Of a DNA stretch of 64,000 bases, positions 25,168-37,440 are shown piece by piece. Made by a program: the position numbers and the translations under genes. The notes beneath the pieces were generated by a model that did not search any database, was not told the origin of the DNA, and saw only the letters and a program-made list of their open reading frames with translations. The stretch is from Tetrapyrgos nigripes. Lineage: Eukaryota; Basidiomycota; Agaricomycetes; Agaricales; Campanellaceae. Positions within the stretch are counted from its first letter, which is position 1. Each line of letters begins with the position of its first letter. Location: positions 124,001-188,000 of the forward strand of contig JAACJM010000029.1 of the NCBI GenBank assembly GCA_013368315.1, in the 5' to 3' direction.

Positions 25168-25306
25168 ACATAGTCTAACTCAGGTTATGCAGAATGGAGG
25201 GAGAATCAGTAGAAAGTGAGAGGGAAGAAGGGCGTTAAGCAGACTGATTTGACACGCTAGCATGATATCGTGGTTATTGATGTCAACAGTTCTTGGATCT
25301 GGTCCA

Positions 25307-27512
25307 GACCGAGTCTGGACATTCCAGTTGTCGGGAAGGGCAAAGACCGGCTGTGGCAATGAAAAGGGGTGGGAGTTTGAGGTCGTGGTAATATTTTCGA
25401 GGTCGACATAAGTTAATCAAAAGCATCCAACCACTGAGGCATAAGTAACAGGACTTACACAGGAGGAGATAAGTGTCAGAAATCCTTGTCTCAGCCACCT
25501 TTGGCACATACTGTACCCATGCACTCCTTGATATTTCCATATCTGTCACTCTTACATCATTCACCACCTAAGCCCAGAAACCCTCAGAGGGTTTTTCAAT
25601 TATACCTATGTGTGCCCCCACCCTATTCTATTTCCATTTCATTTATTATGTTGATTATTCATTCCGTTCATTGCTCCACATCTATATTTATTGTTTAACA
25701 TTTGACTGGGGTAAAGGGCCATCGCTTCGCGTGGCAAGTTACGAGGCCTTTTCATACACTTAGTTTATGAAAATTTGTCATCATGAGCCTTTGACAGCAA
25801 TGATGTTATGTGGCATCTCATTGGTCAAAGGGAAATGATCTTGCCCATTCACTAAACGAATGGGTAAGATCATTTTTGACGGGCCGAGTAAGCGGTCCAT
25901 TCTGTTATGACCGGCCCCCTGATAATACCCTTATATGTATGGTCCTGGTTCACATAAAATTGCCTAGCCAAGAAGGTTTTCAGAGGCCTTCGGAGCAGGT
26001 CGTGACTGCCACAAGGAGGACTGAGGAGGGCACGGTGCAGATAAAAGTATACCTCCAGTAGCCTAAACATATAGCCACATGTACATAGTCTAAATGCTGC
26101 TAGAGACAATGGAGTCCGAGAGAGCAGTTGCAGGAAATAATTCCACTCCTTTTTGTCCCTTATCTGCTCTTTGTCGCCTGCGACTGTACCGCAAAATGAC
26201 CTCCCCATACAAGAGCATCAACTCATGGGATGATCTTGCAGTGCTCACATTGGCAATGAAGGCTTTCAGACAGAGAGAGGAGCTTGATTAGGGTCTACTG
26301 CATAAAATTTCAGTGTAGAGTACTGGAAAATAACTATTATGACCCAAAACAGTGTATTTAAAGTGTTTTTTGCTCTCTATGGTGTGCCAGAAGAATACAA
26401 CATGCCAGAAGCATATGATGAGGTTTACGACAGAGGATGATACAAGGTTGAAGATGAGTATTAGAGGAAAGAAAGAAAAAAGAGACGAGAAAAGTCAGTC
26501 AAGAACTGACAAAAGACGACGAAATGCACCAGGAGAACTTCCCTGAGGAGGGGGAAGAACCGCTTGAAAAAACCCACCCACAAATTTCCAAACCCAACAA
26601 GCGATGTAGAATCGCATTCGTTTTCATCTCAACAGCACTGAACCAAATTCGAGTGCAACCCATACCATGCCCCATGACCCACCAACACCTCATCCCAACC
26701 CATGTCCACATCCAAACCCATCCCTACAACGAGATCAATCAAAAATGTTGTAATTTGCAATCCTAAATGCAAAGAATGACGTCAGTAATCACAAGAAACA
26801 CATCAAACAAACAACATATACACACCTGGTATCGAGAAAATAGCACACGAAAAACCCACCAAATAATTTTCCATCATCCCTTGGTGCTGCAAAACCGAAA
26901 ACGAAACTCATTTGTTTCACCCCAACGGCATTGAAACGAATTTGAATACCCAACCATTCCAACCAAGAACAACCACCAACGTTTCACCCGAACCCATATC
27001 CGACTCCGGTCCGATCGAAAACATCATAAATTGAAGCACTACATTCAAAAAACGATTTCAGCAATCGCAAAACACACTAAGAAGAACCCATAATGCACCG
27101 AATAACGATAGAGCCGCTCACAGCTTTAAAACCTGCCCACATATCCCTATCCTTCACCTCTCCCTACCCTTTCCAATGAAACTCCATCATACGGGCAATT
27201 TTGATGGGGTAGAGTCAGATATATGCTCATGGAAATGAGCTGGAGGGAGATGTTGCTCAGCTTGAGGGATCGAGGGAGCAAGAAGAAGGTAGTGGTAACA
27301 AGCAGAGAGGCAAAAGGGTGGCTGTACATGCGACGCGTGTACTCTACGTCACCGCCTCGGAACGAATTTTGGACGGATGCCGCATGCACGGACCAGTCAC
27401 ATGTATTTCCGCGGCCACCTTAATTATGGCTGACCGAGTCTAGACATTTCGGTTGTCGGGAAGGGCAGAGACCGGCTTGATTTGAGTGGCACAACGAAAA
27501 GGGGTGGGAGTT
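25307..27512. repeat. Dispersed repeat C, two copies about 2.1 kb apart
   Basis: Copies at 25307-25380 and 27432-27512 share GACCGAGTCT, GTTGTCGGGAAGGGCA, GAGACCGGCT or AAGACCGGCT, and GAAAAGGGGTGGGAGTTT. The second copy has about 10 extra bases in the middle. Both lie close to repeat A or B copies, which suggests they are parts of one element family. Confidence 0.6.
25704..25754. repeat. Dispersed repeat B, copy 3
   Basis: GACTGGGGTAAAGGGCCATC followed by GCTTCGCGTGGCAAGTTACG and AGGCCTTTT. Same orientation as the other two copies. Confidence 0.6.
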
Positions 27513-28380
27513 TTTATCTCACAGAACCGTTTTTATTTCAACCTCGATCTTCCGATAGAATACATTGTATACTACTACTAGGTACCATGACAATGTATGT
27601 ACTACTGACTATTAAGAAAAAACACCAAGTCCTCATCCTTTTGTCGCAAAGTCGACCCCGGAAGAGCTGAAAATGATGGAAGAGCAGTAACACAGGGTAA
27701 CTTGAGGGTCGCTTGAGGGATGCAGGAAGGACGATGTGGCAAATACAAAACTCTATAGATTAGAAAAGATACTGTGATGTTGAGGATATGGGCGAGGATT
27801 GAGTACTGAGTTCTAGACTGTTCTAGACTAATCAGTCAGTTGTCAGCTATGGTAGAGACCGGCAATAGAAATTTGCAGATGTGGGAAAGTTGCAAAAGTC
27901 GACCTAAGTTAACTCGGCCTTTAAGAGGTCTTGTAATTTGTTTATTCTATTTACCATTTGGGACTCGCGATTGTCTAGTATATTATTTATAGGAGCATCA
28001 TAGTCAGTTGCGAAGTCTTGATACAGGAGGTAGTTTCACTACTCGTATATAGGTAGTGTTCTCCTGTACTCAAGCCTCAGAATTGATCTTGTTGTTGTTT
28101 CCTCTCATTCTTCTCTGCTTGTTCTGCATTGCAAATCAAGGGATACATGCACTACACTTGTGTGCAGTGAATCTAGTCAGATGACTCTCTCAGGAGTCAC
28201 AGTTGTCTTGTATCCTTTATAGGGATGCTCATTCTACATTCACCATCCATTGTTGTTCTCCTTGATCTAGTTCTTTGCTGTCATCTCAGTTGCTGTATAT
28301 GCATGTAGATTGATCCACCAGCAGCTCAGATCTTTGGTCTCATAGGCTTAGGGTCAGTGGGTGAGTAGTGTCACTCCCTC

Positions 28381-29846
28381 TTGCTGAAGCCACCCCTAGG
28401 TTCCAGACTCCTCCTGGGGCATTCTCCCCTCATTGACAAGCCCAGTTGGCATCAAGAGGTTAGCCCAGCTCAAGGGTTCATGACAGAAGATCAATTCTCC
28501 CATCGTTGTTTGGGGGAATTCATTCAATTATCTTTATCAAACCTATCCTATTCTTTATTCTTCCTTTTTGGTCAGTACCAAAAACCTCAAGGAGGGGTCA
28601 ACTCGTTCCAGAACTTCTTTGAGCACCTCAGGTACCACCATCAGATGTCAACATCTTCCTTAGGAGCTCACTACTTCTTTGGATCATTGTTGGGGGTCAT
28701 TGGTGCTGCTCATCAGTAAAGAGCATCACCCATAGTCACATTGGCTGTTGACACCTTTCCAGACAGGGGTATATTGGGTCACTGCCAGTTTTAGGGGTGC
28801 AGTGTCAGTGCTTGGTTGATCAGAACCACTGGGCAGGTTGTCTGGTTGATCATCTTGTATTTGGTTCACAGGGATGTTACGTTTAACCGTATTCAGACAT
28901 TGTTTGACTTCAAGACTTATATCATCCAACTCTATCATATCCATATTCTTCAGCCAATTGTATCCTATGCTTTATTCTCATGGGAAGGCTTCACATCTGT
29001 TCAAAACCCTTCAGAAGGAGTAGGAGCTATACCCACTCTGGAAGAACGTGTTGACCTATACCAAGATGCCTTGCAAGGGATTTTGACTGAATTTCGACCA
29101 ATGGATATCCTTGATGAGGACGCCATTAATCATTATGCAATTCCCACACGAGACTTATTATTTGCCATAGAAGCTGTTGTTGCTACAGAGTACATGGAGG
29201 CATTAGCATTAATCACCAGTAACCAGTTGGACACCAAGTTAACTTGCAACCTGGATAATCAAAGAGCCTTACAACATCAGATCAGAGATGTAATTTGGCG
29301 AAATCCAAGGGCAATCGAGAGACTCAGGAACAACAAACCTCTGGGTGAGTATGTGAACCCTGTTAGGTACATGAACAAATATACTAGGCAGCATTATGCT
29401 CAATTCCCAGTTACTGGAAGAGATCATATATGACCATGTATGCTTGTAACTCATGATCTTATGGGAAACATCGAAAGGCAATTTTGGGAAGGAGGTACAC
29501 CTGACCCACTATGCGAGAAGATATTATTCAGATGGATCACTATGTCAACACGTTACGCATTGGAGGATTCACAGACGAAGCTACTTGGGTAGTTCAACGG
29601 ATCAACATGCTTCTGGAGTATACCATTCAGCCAGACACTATGAACATGTTTATGAGGGAAACCACAGAAGAGTCTCTACCACAAGAATCTGGTACACCTA
29701 TGGAATTCAACTCTTAGGGAATCTAGGGAAGATCAAGGCCTTTAGTGGGGTTCTTGATGACCAGAAACCTTTAGAGGGATTCTTGAATCCTTTTCGGACA
29801 ACTATGGCTTGGATATTGCGCAATAAACAGATGAATAATGTTTAAC
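28381..29846 (+). CDS. Unrecognised coding remnants, possibly retroelement-related
   Basis: Open stretches 28381-28719 and 28816-29433 (plus strand) encode helical, non-membrane protein. The best segment is WEGFTSVQNPSEGVGAIPTL, then ERVDLYQDALQGILTE and MDILDEDAINHYAIPTRDLL. A third, 29511-29717, continues in another phase (MREDIIQMDHYVNTLRIGG). I do not recognise a domain. Position after a long non-coding leader and before a zinc-knuckle-like minus-strand frame would suit a damaged retroelement, but there is no protease, RT or integrase signature here, so that stays a guess. Confidence 0.3.
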
Positions 29847-30415
29847 ACACATGTGTTGCATACCCCTTTTCTCTGGTGGATTGACTAGGAATACAAGGCC
29901 GCAATATTAAGGCTGCGTATGCTATTGTATTTGGAAAAGGTGATCAGGAAGCTGGATTTGGAAATTTGCAGAAGGATTTTCACTACCTTATACCCTTTGG
30001 GCCTTCAATCATATTTCTCTATTGACTATTAATGAATTTCGACACGGATAACCTGCAAAAGGTTTTATGTCTCGTACCTGGTCCAATAGAAGATCAAGAC
30101 AGATGTACCAACTCAGATTCAAGTTCTCTCAAACTCTTTCATTATTATTTGTCATTGACTCATTTTCAGTTTTGCAAATTTTGATGTTCAACTTATTTTC
30201 GCATGAAGATTCAAGAAGAACAGCGTGTGGTGCGTGCATTTATACATTTCATACACAAAAACAAGAAAATAGCAATACAGCGGAAAATACATAATCAACT
30301 AAAGTCCATGAGGAAGATGACGAAGAGGACAAGTGTTCAATACTACCAAAAAACAATTTACCCTCTGTGTGACCAAGACAAATTGCAATCAGTGACAAGT
30401 CAATGACAATAATGC

Positions 30416-31494
30416 CTAGATGAGAAAGTCCCAGTTGCCAGTAAACTTGGGCTTGGTGAAATCTTTGGGAGCCACTGGAAAAATCAAATCAGTATTTGAA
30501 AATCCTTCAAAAGGAAAGTGAAGGTACTTACACCAAGTATGCCCATGATGAAACAGTGCAAATGTCATGCCCGTAAACTCATAGGGACAGAAAGATGGGT
30601 CCTGGAGCTCTTTCAAGGAACACTTCATTCCCACCTTTCATCAACACGCTAGACATGATATTGGGGACCACCGCCAAGACTCGCTCACAGTCTTTTTGAA
30701 GACGCAGGGGAGCCCATGCTTTGCACACCACTTGCAAGGAAATCTTGGGATATCATAGATAATCCCAGGGGTGGTGTTGATACAAAAGTTACCAATGTTC
30801 TTCGCAGTGTCAGTAGGACTGATGAAAGGCATTGGGGTGGTTGACCAATAATCATTGTGTGGCCAGAGACATACCCAGAATTCTGGATATGTCTTTCGCA
30901 AGCCAAGACACTAAGGAGAAGAATCATAAAATGCCTAGAGAAAATATACTACCTTAGTGCCCTGTCTATGTTCAAAGGGGACTTGATGTGCTGATTGTTT
31001 TCAAAAGGGTTCTCATTAACGATGTCAGTGTCTTGAAAGACAAAAGCAGGGACATGGGAGTGAGGGTTGTTGTTAGAACAGACTGGATTATGACAAAGGA
31101 GAACTCGAGACTGTTCAAAAGACAGATCTCGATTAGACAGAGGAGCAAATCCCTCAGGCAACACTGGTCCAGGATCTTCTCGAGGGTTTTTCACCCCAAA
31201 CTGTCTGGACTAGTGAGTTTTCATCACAGGGATCGTCTCATCATCCTCACCCTCCGTTTCAGCCCCACAAACCAATCTTGCCTCCCTTTCCTTTATCCCT
31301 CTTTCTATTTCTCGACAACAATTCTTCACATTCTTTCTTATGAATTCAACAATGTTATGCACCAGATGGACATTTTCGAGGAGTAGATGATGATTCCTGT
31401 GGTGAGACGTTGGGAGCAGTTTTAGGGACTTTGTGAGGAGGAGGGGAGTATGAAGAATGTCTTTTACAAAGACGTTTGGCAATCGGAGTCTCAT
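30416..31494 (-). pseudogene. Unrecognised repeat-type protein with a CxxC-like cluster
   Basis: Minus-strand blocks in order are 31494-31210 (MRLRLPNVFVKDILHTPL ... GIKEREARLVCGAE), 31194-30949 (MKNPREDPGPVLPEGF ... VLLCHNPVCSNNNPHSH), 30901-30641 (TYPEFWVCLWPHNDYWS ... FPCKWCAKHGLPCVFKK) and 30634-30416 (MKCSLKELQDPSFCPYEFTG ... FTKPKFTGNWDF). The segment CKWCAKHGLPC resembles the small cysteine clusters found in repeat-borne mushroom proteins. No enzymatic motif is visible and I cannot name the family. Blocks are separated by short possible introns. Confidence 0.35.
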
Positions 31495-31794
31495 CTTCAG
31501 ATTCAGACTCTTCTACAGGATCTTGAGGTACTGGAGAAGGACAGTCTACATCCTTCGCTGCCCTTCCTATTCCTTGGCTTTCAACTTTGTGCTTCGCAGC
31601 AGATATGGGACATCATGAGTATCGCTCTGCAATGGCATGGACACGTCAAGCTGATGGTTCAGTTTGATGAAAGGGATGTGGCCCAACACTGTGCGTGGCA
31701 AGTACAAGGCCACAGGTTTTCTCTTTACTGGAGTGGGAAGAAGCCAGATGAGGTGCAGAAGCCCAAAACTGGATGATAAGCAAACATGTGAACT

Positions 31795-31990
31795 GTTGAG
31801 GAAAAGAAAAGAAAGCAAGTGATGAAGAAGGAGATGAGAGATCAAGAGAGACTCTGAGAGAGAAGAGAGGAAAAAAGAAAAGAAAGCAAGCGATGAAAAA
31901 GAAGACGAGAGATCAAGAGAGATAAAGATAACAAAAAATGAAAGAGAGCAAAAGAGAAAGGAAAGCAATGAAAAAAGAACAAGATGAAGG
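31795..31990. repeat. Purine-rich tandem repeat
   Basis: Almost pure A/G strand. Two tandem units of about 68 bp begin AAAAGAAAAGAAAGCAAG near 31803 and again near 31872, each ending with GAGAGATCAAGAGAGA. Low-complexity sequence with no coding use that I can support. Confidence 0.55.
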
Positions 31991-32204
31991 AAAAAGACAA
32001 TGAAATGAAAGATTAAGATTGGAAACTTTTGTTACTGGTTGCAAAGATGTTGAGACAACGGCATTGTTTGGTCATGTTAAGAAATACAGGAGCCACAGAT
32101 ATGGGCAAGGACTCAGAGGAAACTGGAAACAACAGCACAGGAGGAGACGGGATGAATATGCACCGCCACACACAGAAACGGAGTGTAAAGAACTCAGCCT
32201 CATT

Positions 32205-32862
32205 TCATTCAGCCTCGTAATGAACAGTGGCAGACTATGTGGGATCATTCCCGGCTATTCGAGCAAATACCCATGTCGTCTCCCATCAACTTTGTCTCAC
32301 CTGGAGCAACTGGAGCTGCTAATATCATGGACAACTCGACCGAGCTGCAGAACATCTTCGGATTCGGAGGCAGTGTTAGTACGTTTTTATTATTTTTTTC
32401 TTGTCAGGTTGATACAATGAGAAGTATCTTATATTTCCCAGCTGATTCCTCTGCGCTGAGTGCGTAACATGTGTTTCTTTCTTCTTTCCTTGTTAGTCCA
32501 TACTGACTGTCTCGCAGTTCTCAACAACTTGAAGGTATCTTAACTCGTCTATGGTCAAGGACTCGTAACTGATCACAAAAATAAGTCAAGCCATCCAAAT
32601 GCGGCTGGTATGACCTACGTTTGTCTTCCTATCTCAGGTATAGTCACAGAGTCTCTGAATAGGTCTTAACTACATGCGCATACCACTTGGGGCATCAGAC
32701 TTCTCAGCTGCATGTGAGCTTTTCCTGTTCCATCCCACAAACTTGAAAAAATTTTGACCAACGCCAACTAGTCTACAACTTTGACAACATAAATGGCGAT
32801 ACATCCTTCAAAATTTTCAACATCAACAAGGCTCCTTCATACCTGTTCTCTGTGATAGGGCT
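32205..32862 (+). pseudogene. GH30 glucanase, 5' segment (piece 1 of 3)
   Basis: N-terminal portion of a glycoside hydrolase family 30 protein, the family of fungal secreted endo-beta-1,6-glucanases. Visible blocks are DHSRLFEQIPMSSPINFVSP and IFGFGGSV, then after an intron CLAVLNNLK, HPNAAGMTYVCLPIS and GASDFSA. The last is FDNINGDTSFKIFNINKAPS with YLFSVI, after which family sequence stops at about 32862. The signal peptide and start are not clear. Sequence resumes about 5.5 kb downstream with the residues that normally follow. Confidence 0.8.
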
Positions 32863-33185
32863 ACTGAGTGTAGTAGATAGAAAATCAATAATACACTCTA
32901 TAAGACTCCTTAAGTTCGAAGGGGTCTCGAATGATAAGTATTGATAAGTTGAAGATCAAACACTCTCTAGAGGGGTCTCAAAGGTAGATGGATAGAATGA
33001 AATTCAATTGAAACTCTTTATGATATCCACGAAGGACTCTCTGTTGTCACCTGAAGATGGGGGCGGGGTTCTCTGTCTAGGTATCTACATCTACAGTCCT
33101 TATATACATGTTGAATGAATTAGTATGATTTGAATATACATATTACTGCGGAAAGGTGTTGTATGGTCTGACTCCAATTTGGTAA
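32863..33185. other. Left margin of the first insertion block in GH30
   Basis: About 320 bp of non-coding sequence between GH30 piece 1 and the GCM element. The matching right margin is 37938 to about 38325. I could not find inverse or direct repeats shared by the two margins. Either an older element is present whose ends I cannot see, or part of this is an enlarged intron. Confidence 0.35.
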
Positions 33186-33219
33186 GTGTGGCGGCGGGCA
33201 TCTGGTTTTTCAAGCTCAC

Positions 33220-33312
33220 ACTCAAGCCACGAGTCAAGCTCACACTCAAGCTCACATTCAAGCTACCATCAAGCTACCGTCAAGCTACCATCAAGCTACC
33301 ATCAAGTGACTG
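33220..33312. repeat. Left subterminal minisatellite of the GCM element
   Basis: Tandem units such as CTCAAGCTCACA and CATCAAGCTAC directly inside the left terminal repeat. The right end carries related arrays. Confidence 0.7.
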
Positions 33313-33479
33313 TCAGGCTATATTTAGTACACATGTGGCAAATGATTGCATCCGGTGCTTGTCCACAAAATCACAGTCATGTGTCTGTGACACTTCTATT
33401 CTTTCCGTCTTTACGCTGTTGGTAGGCATTAACGTTATATCATCATCTACTAAACTTATGTATGCATAGATTGCAAGCT

Positions 33480-36400
33480 TTCCTGAATCTACAGAGCAAC
33501 ATAAAATGCTGGTAAGTTGCGGCTGAATTGTTGAACTTTGATAGATTCAATGTCATCTTCATTCAGGCAAAATTCAGACAGCGGCTTGCTAGCTTTATTG
33601 ATCCTCAACGAAAGAAACCACCCAATACTAGCCCTGATATTCAAAAAGCTCCTTCCTCAGTCCCAGGATTCACTTACAATGCTCCCTTTCCTGCCTATCC
33701 CTGGAATCCTTTCCAAATGCCATTTGCTAACTACATGAATCCAGAACTTATGGCTCATTTGGGAGGTGCTGGGCCACCACAGGCTTTTCAAAATATACCA
33801 ATGGTATCTGCTATTAGTGTTCAGCCCCACTCTAAGAGTAGTGTCAATGCTCTGAAACCTGAAAATGCAACCCCAGATTTTTTGCAGACCAAAAATGATA
33901 ACATTGGTAAAAGCAGCAACTCTGAGCCTTGCCAGGAGATAGACAGTGCACATAAACACAGTCACAATGTTGCATTTAGAGATGATAACCAATTCGAAAC
34001 ACCAGCTAAGCTGGCTCGCAAACAAATGCCTGATGTACCGCTCACTGGACCGTGCTGTGACAGCCAAACAGTCTATCTACATTTTGAGGACCTAAAAGGT
34101 GGATGGGATGCATGGCCACAGTCTAATTTTGCAATGGATGTTACTTGGAATGTTTTTGAGGATAATAACAATTTGTCAGTTCATTGGGCAACAAATACAG
34201 TTGGATCCAATGGGAGGCAGAGACAGAACAGTAGTATCAATGCAGAGAATATCGAGAATGGAGCTATGACCAAACGAAAATGCCTTGGGCATATCTGGTG
34301 TGACAATGAAAATTGTGCCATTATCAAAAGACCTCATACTGGAACACATTCTGCTGTCACAACACAGATAGGGAAAGCAAATGGCAAATGTGACTGTGGT
34401 GCTGCATTGGAACATGTTCCTTGCCCAAATGTGGCTATGATAATCAAATGGGCTGGTGGTGTGCGATATTTCAATGGTATTAATGATCACAACCATCCAA
34501 GACTTCCACACCAGTTGCATCCACTCAGGCGTGGGCAGAAGAAATTTACTGAACTTGTCCAAAGCAATAAGAATGTGGGCCCATCTGGTCTGGCTGCTGG
34601 TAATACAGTCACAGGTGAATCCGTTTCAGCTATTGATCCAGTATGGGAAAATCAAGACAGGGTAGCAAGGGATCGCAAAAAAATCTTGGATGGAGAGAAT
34701 CCTAGATTGGGTGATGATTTCATTTCTCAATTCATAGACTTCCAAAGCAATCATCCAGGTTTCATAGTGTCTGAGACTATGCTTGGGGCTGTTGCAGTGG
34801 TATCTGTTCAAACTCCATTTATGGCAGAGCAGGTACATGAGGAAGGAGAAGTAAATGGTCCATTCAATGGTATTGTTAGTGATGCTGCTCATGGGTGGTG
34901 GAAGATGTCAAGTTCAGTTTTAATTATGAGTTCTGTATTCTGTTCATTTATGCTACGCTGGGTACCCACACTCATCAGTTACTCTAATGGTAGTTCTGCA
35001 TCACACTATGAGTATCATTTCCTTGCCCTCATGGAGAGCATTGCCAGAACTATGGCCAACAAAGGGATTACTGTAGTTGATGAAATTTTTGCTCAGGTAT
35101 GGCTGTGTTACAATAGAAATACTTCTTTGAACTAACTATAATCTACTAGATTGTTGATTTCAGTGAGGCTGAAAGGAACGGATTCATTCAAGCATTCACA
35201 CGATTTTGGCAAAGGCGAAATGATGGTCAAACTGTTGAAGAACTTGAATCAAAAGCCAAAACCTTACTTCGAGGCTGTCAACAACATTTTCGAAACAGTG
35301 TGACTCGTGTTGGACGAATAGCAGCTATTGTTCCAGTTGAAAAGCAAAAAGAATTTTCTCGTCTCTGCAAATCTCTTATGGACATTCAAGACGTCAACTC
35401 CTTTTATGAGGTCACTGCTTCAATCAAGTCTCAGTTTCCAAAGCTGAAACCCTGGATAGAATGGTGGCTAAGACCAGAACATGCAGGAATGATCTTTCAG
35501 TCACTGCGCACGATGGACCCAATACTATGGGAATCCTTGCCAGAGAGTACAAATCCAGAGGAGGCTCTACATTTCAGTTTGTATTCAGCTATGGGGAAGC
35601 ATCACAATTTTTTTGATGGCCTAGAGAAACTTCATGGATGGGTTGAGTATCTTTCAACACAGTTCAATGCTGTCCTCAGTAAGTTTGGTTGTTTTACTAT
35701 TTTCTGATTAGAGTTCAATTTATTAATTTATTCTTTTAAGTTGGCAGACCAGTTCGATGGGGAAAGCCTCCCCTGCAGAAACGACAGGAGCTTAAGGCTG
35801 AGATCAATCGAACCAAAAGATCCCGGACAGGCTCAGCAATAAGGACTCGCAACAAACGATACCATAACGATGGACGGCCCTTGGATGATAATCGACTTCT
35901 GAAAGTTGCAAACAAAAGGAGAAAAGAGAGAAGTGCTACCAAACTCAATCAACAGAAAGCTATTGGTATTGTTGGGGAAGACATCAAGAATCACAATACT
36001 GAGAGTGATGAGGCAGAAGATTCAAACAATGAGAGCAATGAAGGGCAGGCGGATTTCTACAAAGAACAGCATGAACTGACAGAGAATGCTTTTCTGGGTG
36101 AGAAGTCTAGCCAGGTAGCAAAAATGCATAGTTGGGCCATCAAGCAAACAGGATCTGACAATGAGTCACATGAAAATGAGGAAACTCAAGAACAGCTTGA
36201 TCTAGCAGCTTCTGAGAAAAAAGATTTGCTGGAAAATCATTTCTCTCATGACTTGGTCAAGGCAGTGCGTCGAGAAGTGGAGATCTCCTATTCTCTATAA
36301 TCAAGGTCAGCACTCTGAAAAATATGAAACAGAATCAGCCACAAGATACAGACAGGAGTCGCAGTGGTGCTTATGTTCTTGGTATCATCCTCACCTTATA

Positions 36401-36805
36401 TCATAGGAGATATAGGAACCATCAGCAAATTCAAGATGCCCTGGTTTCCGAGATGCTACCTTTAATAACTGGGGAAATTATGGCAACATTTCTTGACCAT
36501 GTCATTCGTGTTCCTTACATGAGTTCAGATTCAGATTCAGAGAAAAGCTTAGCCATACAACAGGGAAGGTCAGTAAATAATTTAAGCTTATGAGCTTTAC
36601 TAAGTCAACTCCAGAACATCCTTTGCCAATCAACGCAGAAGTGAAAGAAAACAACAGAACGCTCAAGATGTAATGATGTGAGTAAAAAACATTCCGTAAC
36701 TTCTTAACTTAACAAAACAGGAATTATAGTGATGGTGAAAGGGATATTGAACTTATTAAATGGGGAAGTGGTGCATACTATTGGGAGCCAATCAATGATA
36801 GTTAG
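33480..36805 (+). CDS. GCM-domain transposase-like protein
   Basis: Predicted DNA-binding transposase of a Mutator-like group. The first long exon (from an acceptor near 33568 to 35094) carries a Pro-rich lead, then a GCM-type zinc domain. That domain reads GGWDAWPQSNFAMDVTWNVF, KRKCLGHIWCDNENCAI and GKCDCGAALEHVPC, ending WAGGVRYFNGINDHNHPR. A core region follows with FNGIVSDAAHGWWKMSS and, in the next exon, IVDFSEAERNGFIQAF. The two Asp positions are plausible catalytic residues. Then come TRVGRIAAIVPVEKQKEF and WIEWWLRPEHAGMIF. A Lys/Glu-rich tail and two small exons end at TAG 36803-36805 (WGSGAYYWEPIND). No premature stop is evident. The start exon upstream of 33568 is uncertain, probably ending in the short ...STEQHKML segment. 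Confidence 0.75.
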
Positions 36806-36944
36806 TCAAGTATCTGAACTGAAGAGCTTTGTACCTTTGAGTAAACAATGTAAATAGAGATCTACTGAATAGCATCAAAGATGAATTCAAGTCTGTGCTG
36901 TTGTGACCAACAGAATAGTGTTGATGTAAAGTATAGAGTAGTAG

Positions 36945-37440
36945 ATGAGGTGCGTTACCCTCAAGCCATCTCAAGCCACTCAAACAACCCTTAAGTCACA
37001 TCAGCACACTCAAGCCACACACTACACTCAAGCCTTACTCAAGCCTCACTCAAACCACCCTCAAGCTACCTTCAAGTTACCTTCACAAGCTACCCTCAAG
37101 ATACCCCCAAGATACCCTCAAAGATACCCCCAAGATACCATCAAGATACCCTCAAGATACCCCCAAGATACCATCAAGATACCCTCAAGATATCCCCAAG
37201 ATACCCCCAAGATACCCTCAAGATACCCCCCAAGATACCCCCAAGATACCCTCAAGATACCCCCCAAGATACCCCCAAGATACCCTCAAGATACCCTCAA
37301 GATACCCTCAAGCTCACTCAAGATACCCTCAAGATACCCTCAAGCTCACTCAAGATACCCTCAAGCCACACTCAAGTTCACTCAAGCCACACTCAGACTC
37401 ACTCCAGCCACACTCAAGCTTCCTCCAGCCACTCTTGAAT
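36945..37440. repeat. Right internal minisatellite of the GCM element
   Basis: Nearly 500 bp of tandem units of about 11 bp, mainly CAAGATACCCT and CAAGATACCCC, grading into CTCAAGCCACA at both edges. A smaller array of CAAGCTACCCT lies at 37806-37890 next to the right terminal repeat. The open frame across it is only a by-product of the repeat. Confidence 0.85.

Larger units (their letters stand above)
24571..28380. other. Gene-poor repeat debris
   Basis: No convincing gene. Recognisable content is repeat B at 25118-25167 and 25704-25754, and repeat A (GTCGACATAAGTTAACTCGG) at 24652-24690, 25402-25417 (partial) and 27899-27939. There is also a longer pair, C, at 25307-25380 and 27432-27512. 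An A/C-rich low-complexity stretch with CCAACCCAAACCC-like words runs 26580-27130. The open frame 26094-26291 has no family features. 27950-28380 is plain non-coding sequence that could be a retroelement leader, without proof. Confidence 0.45.
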
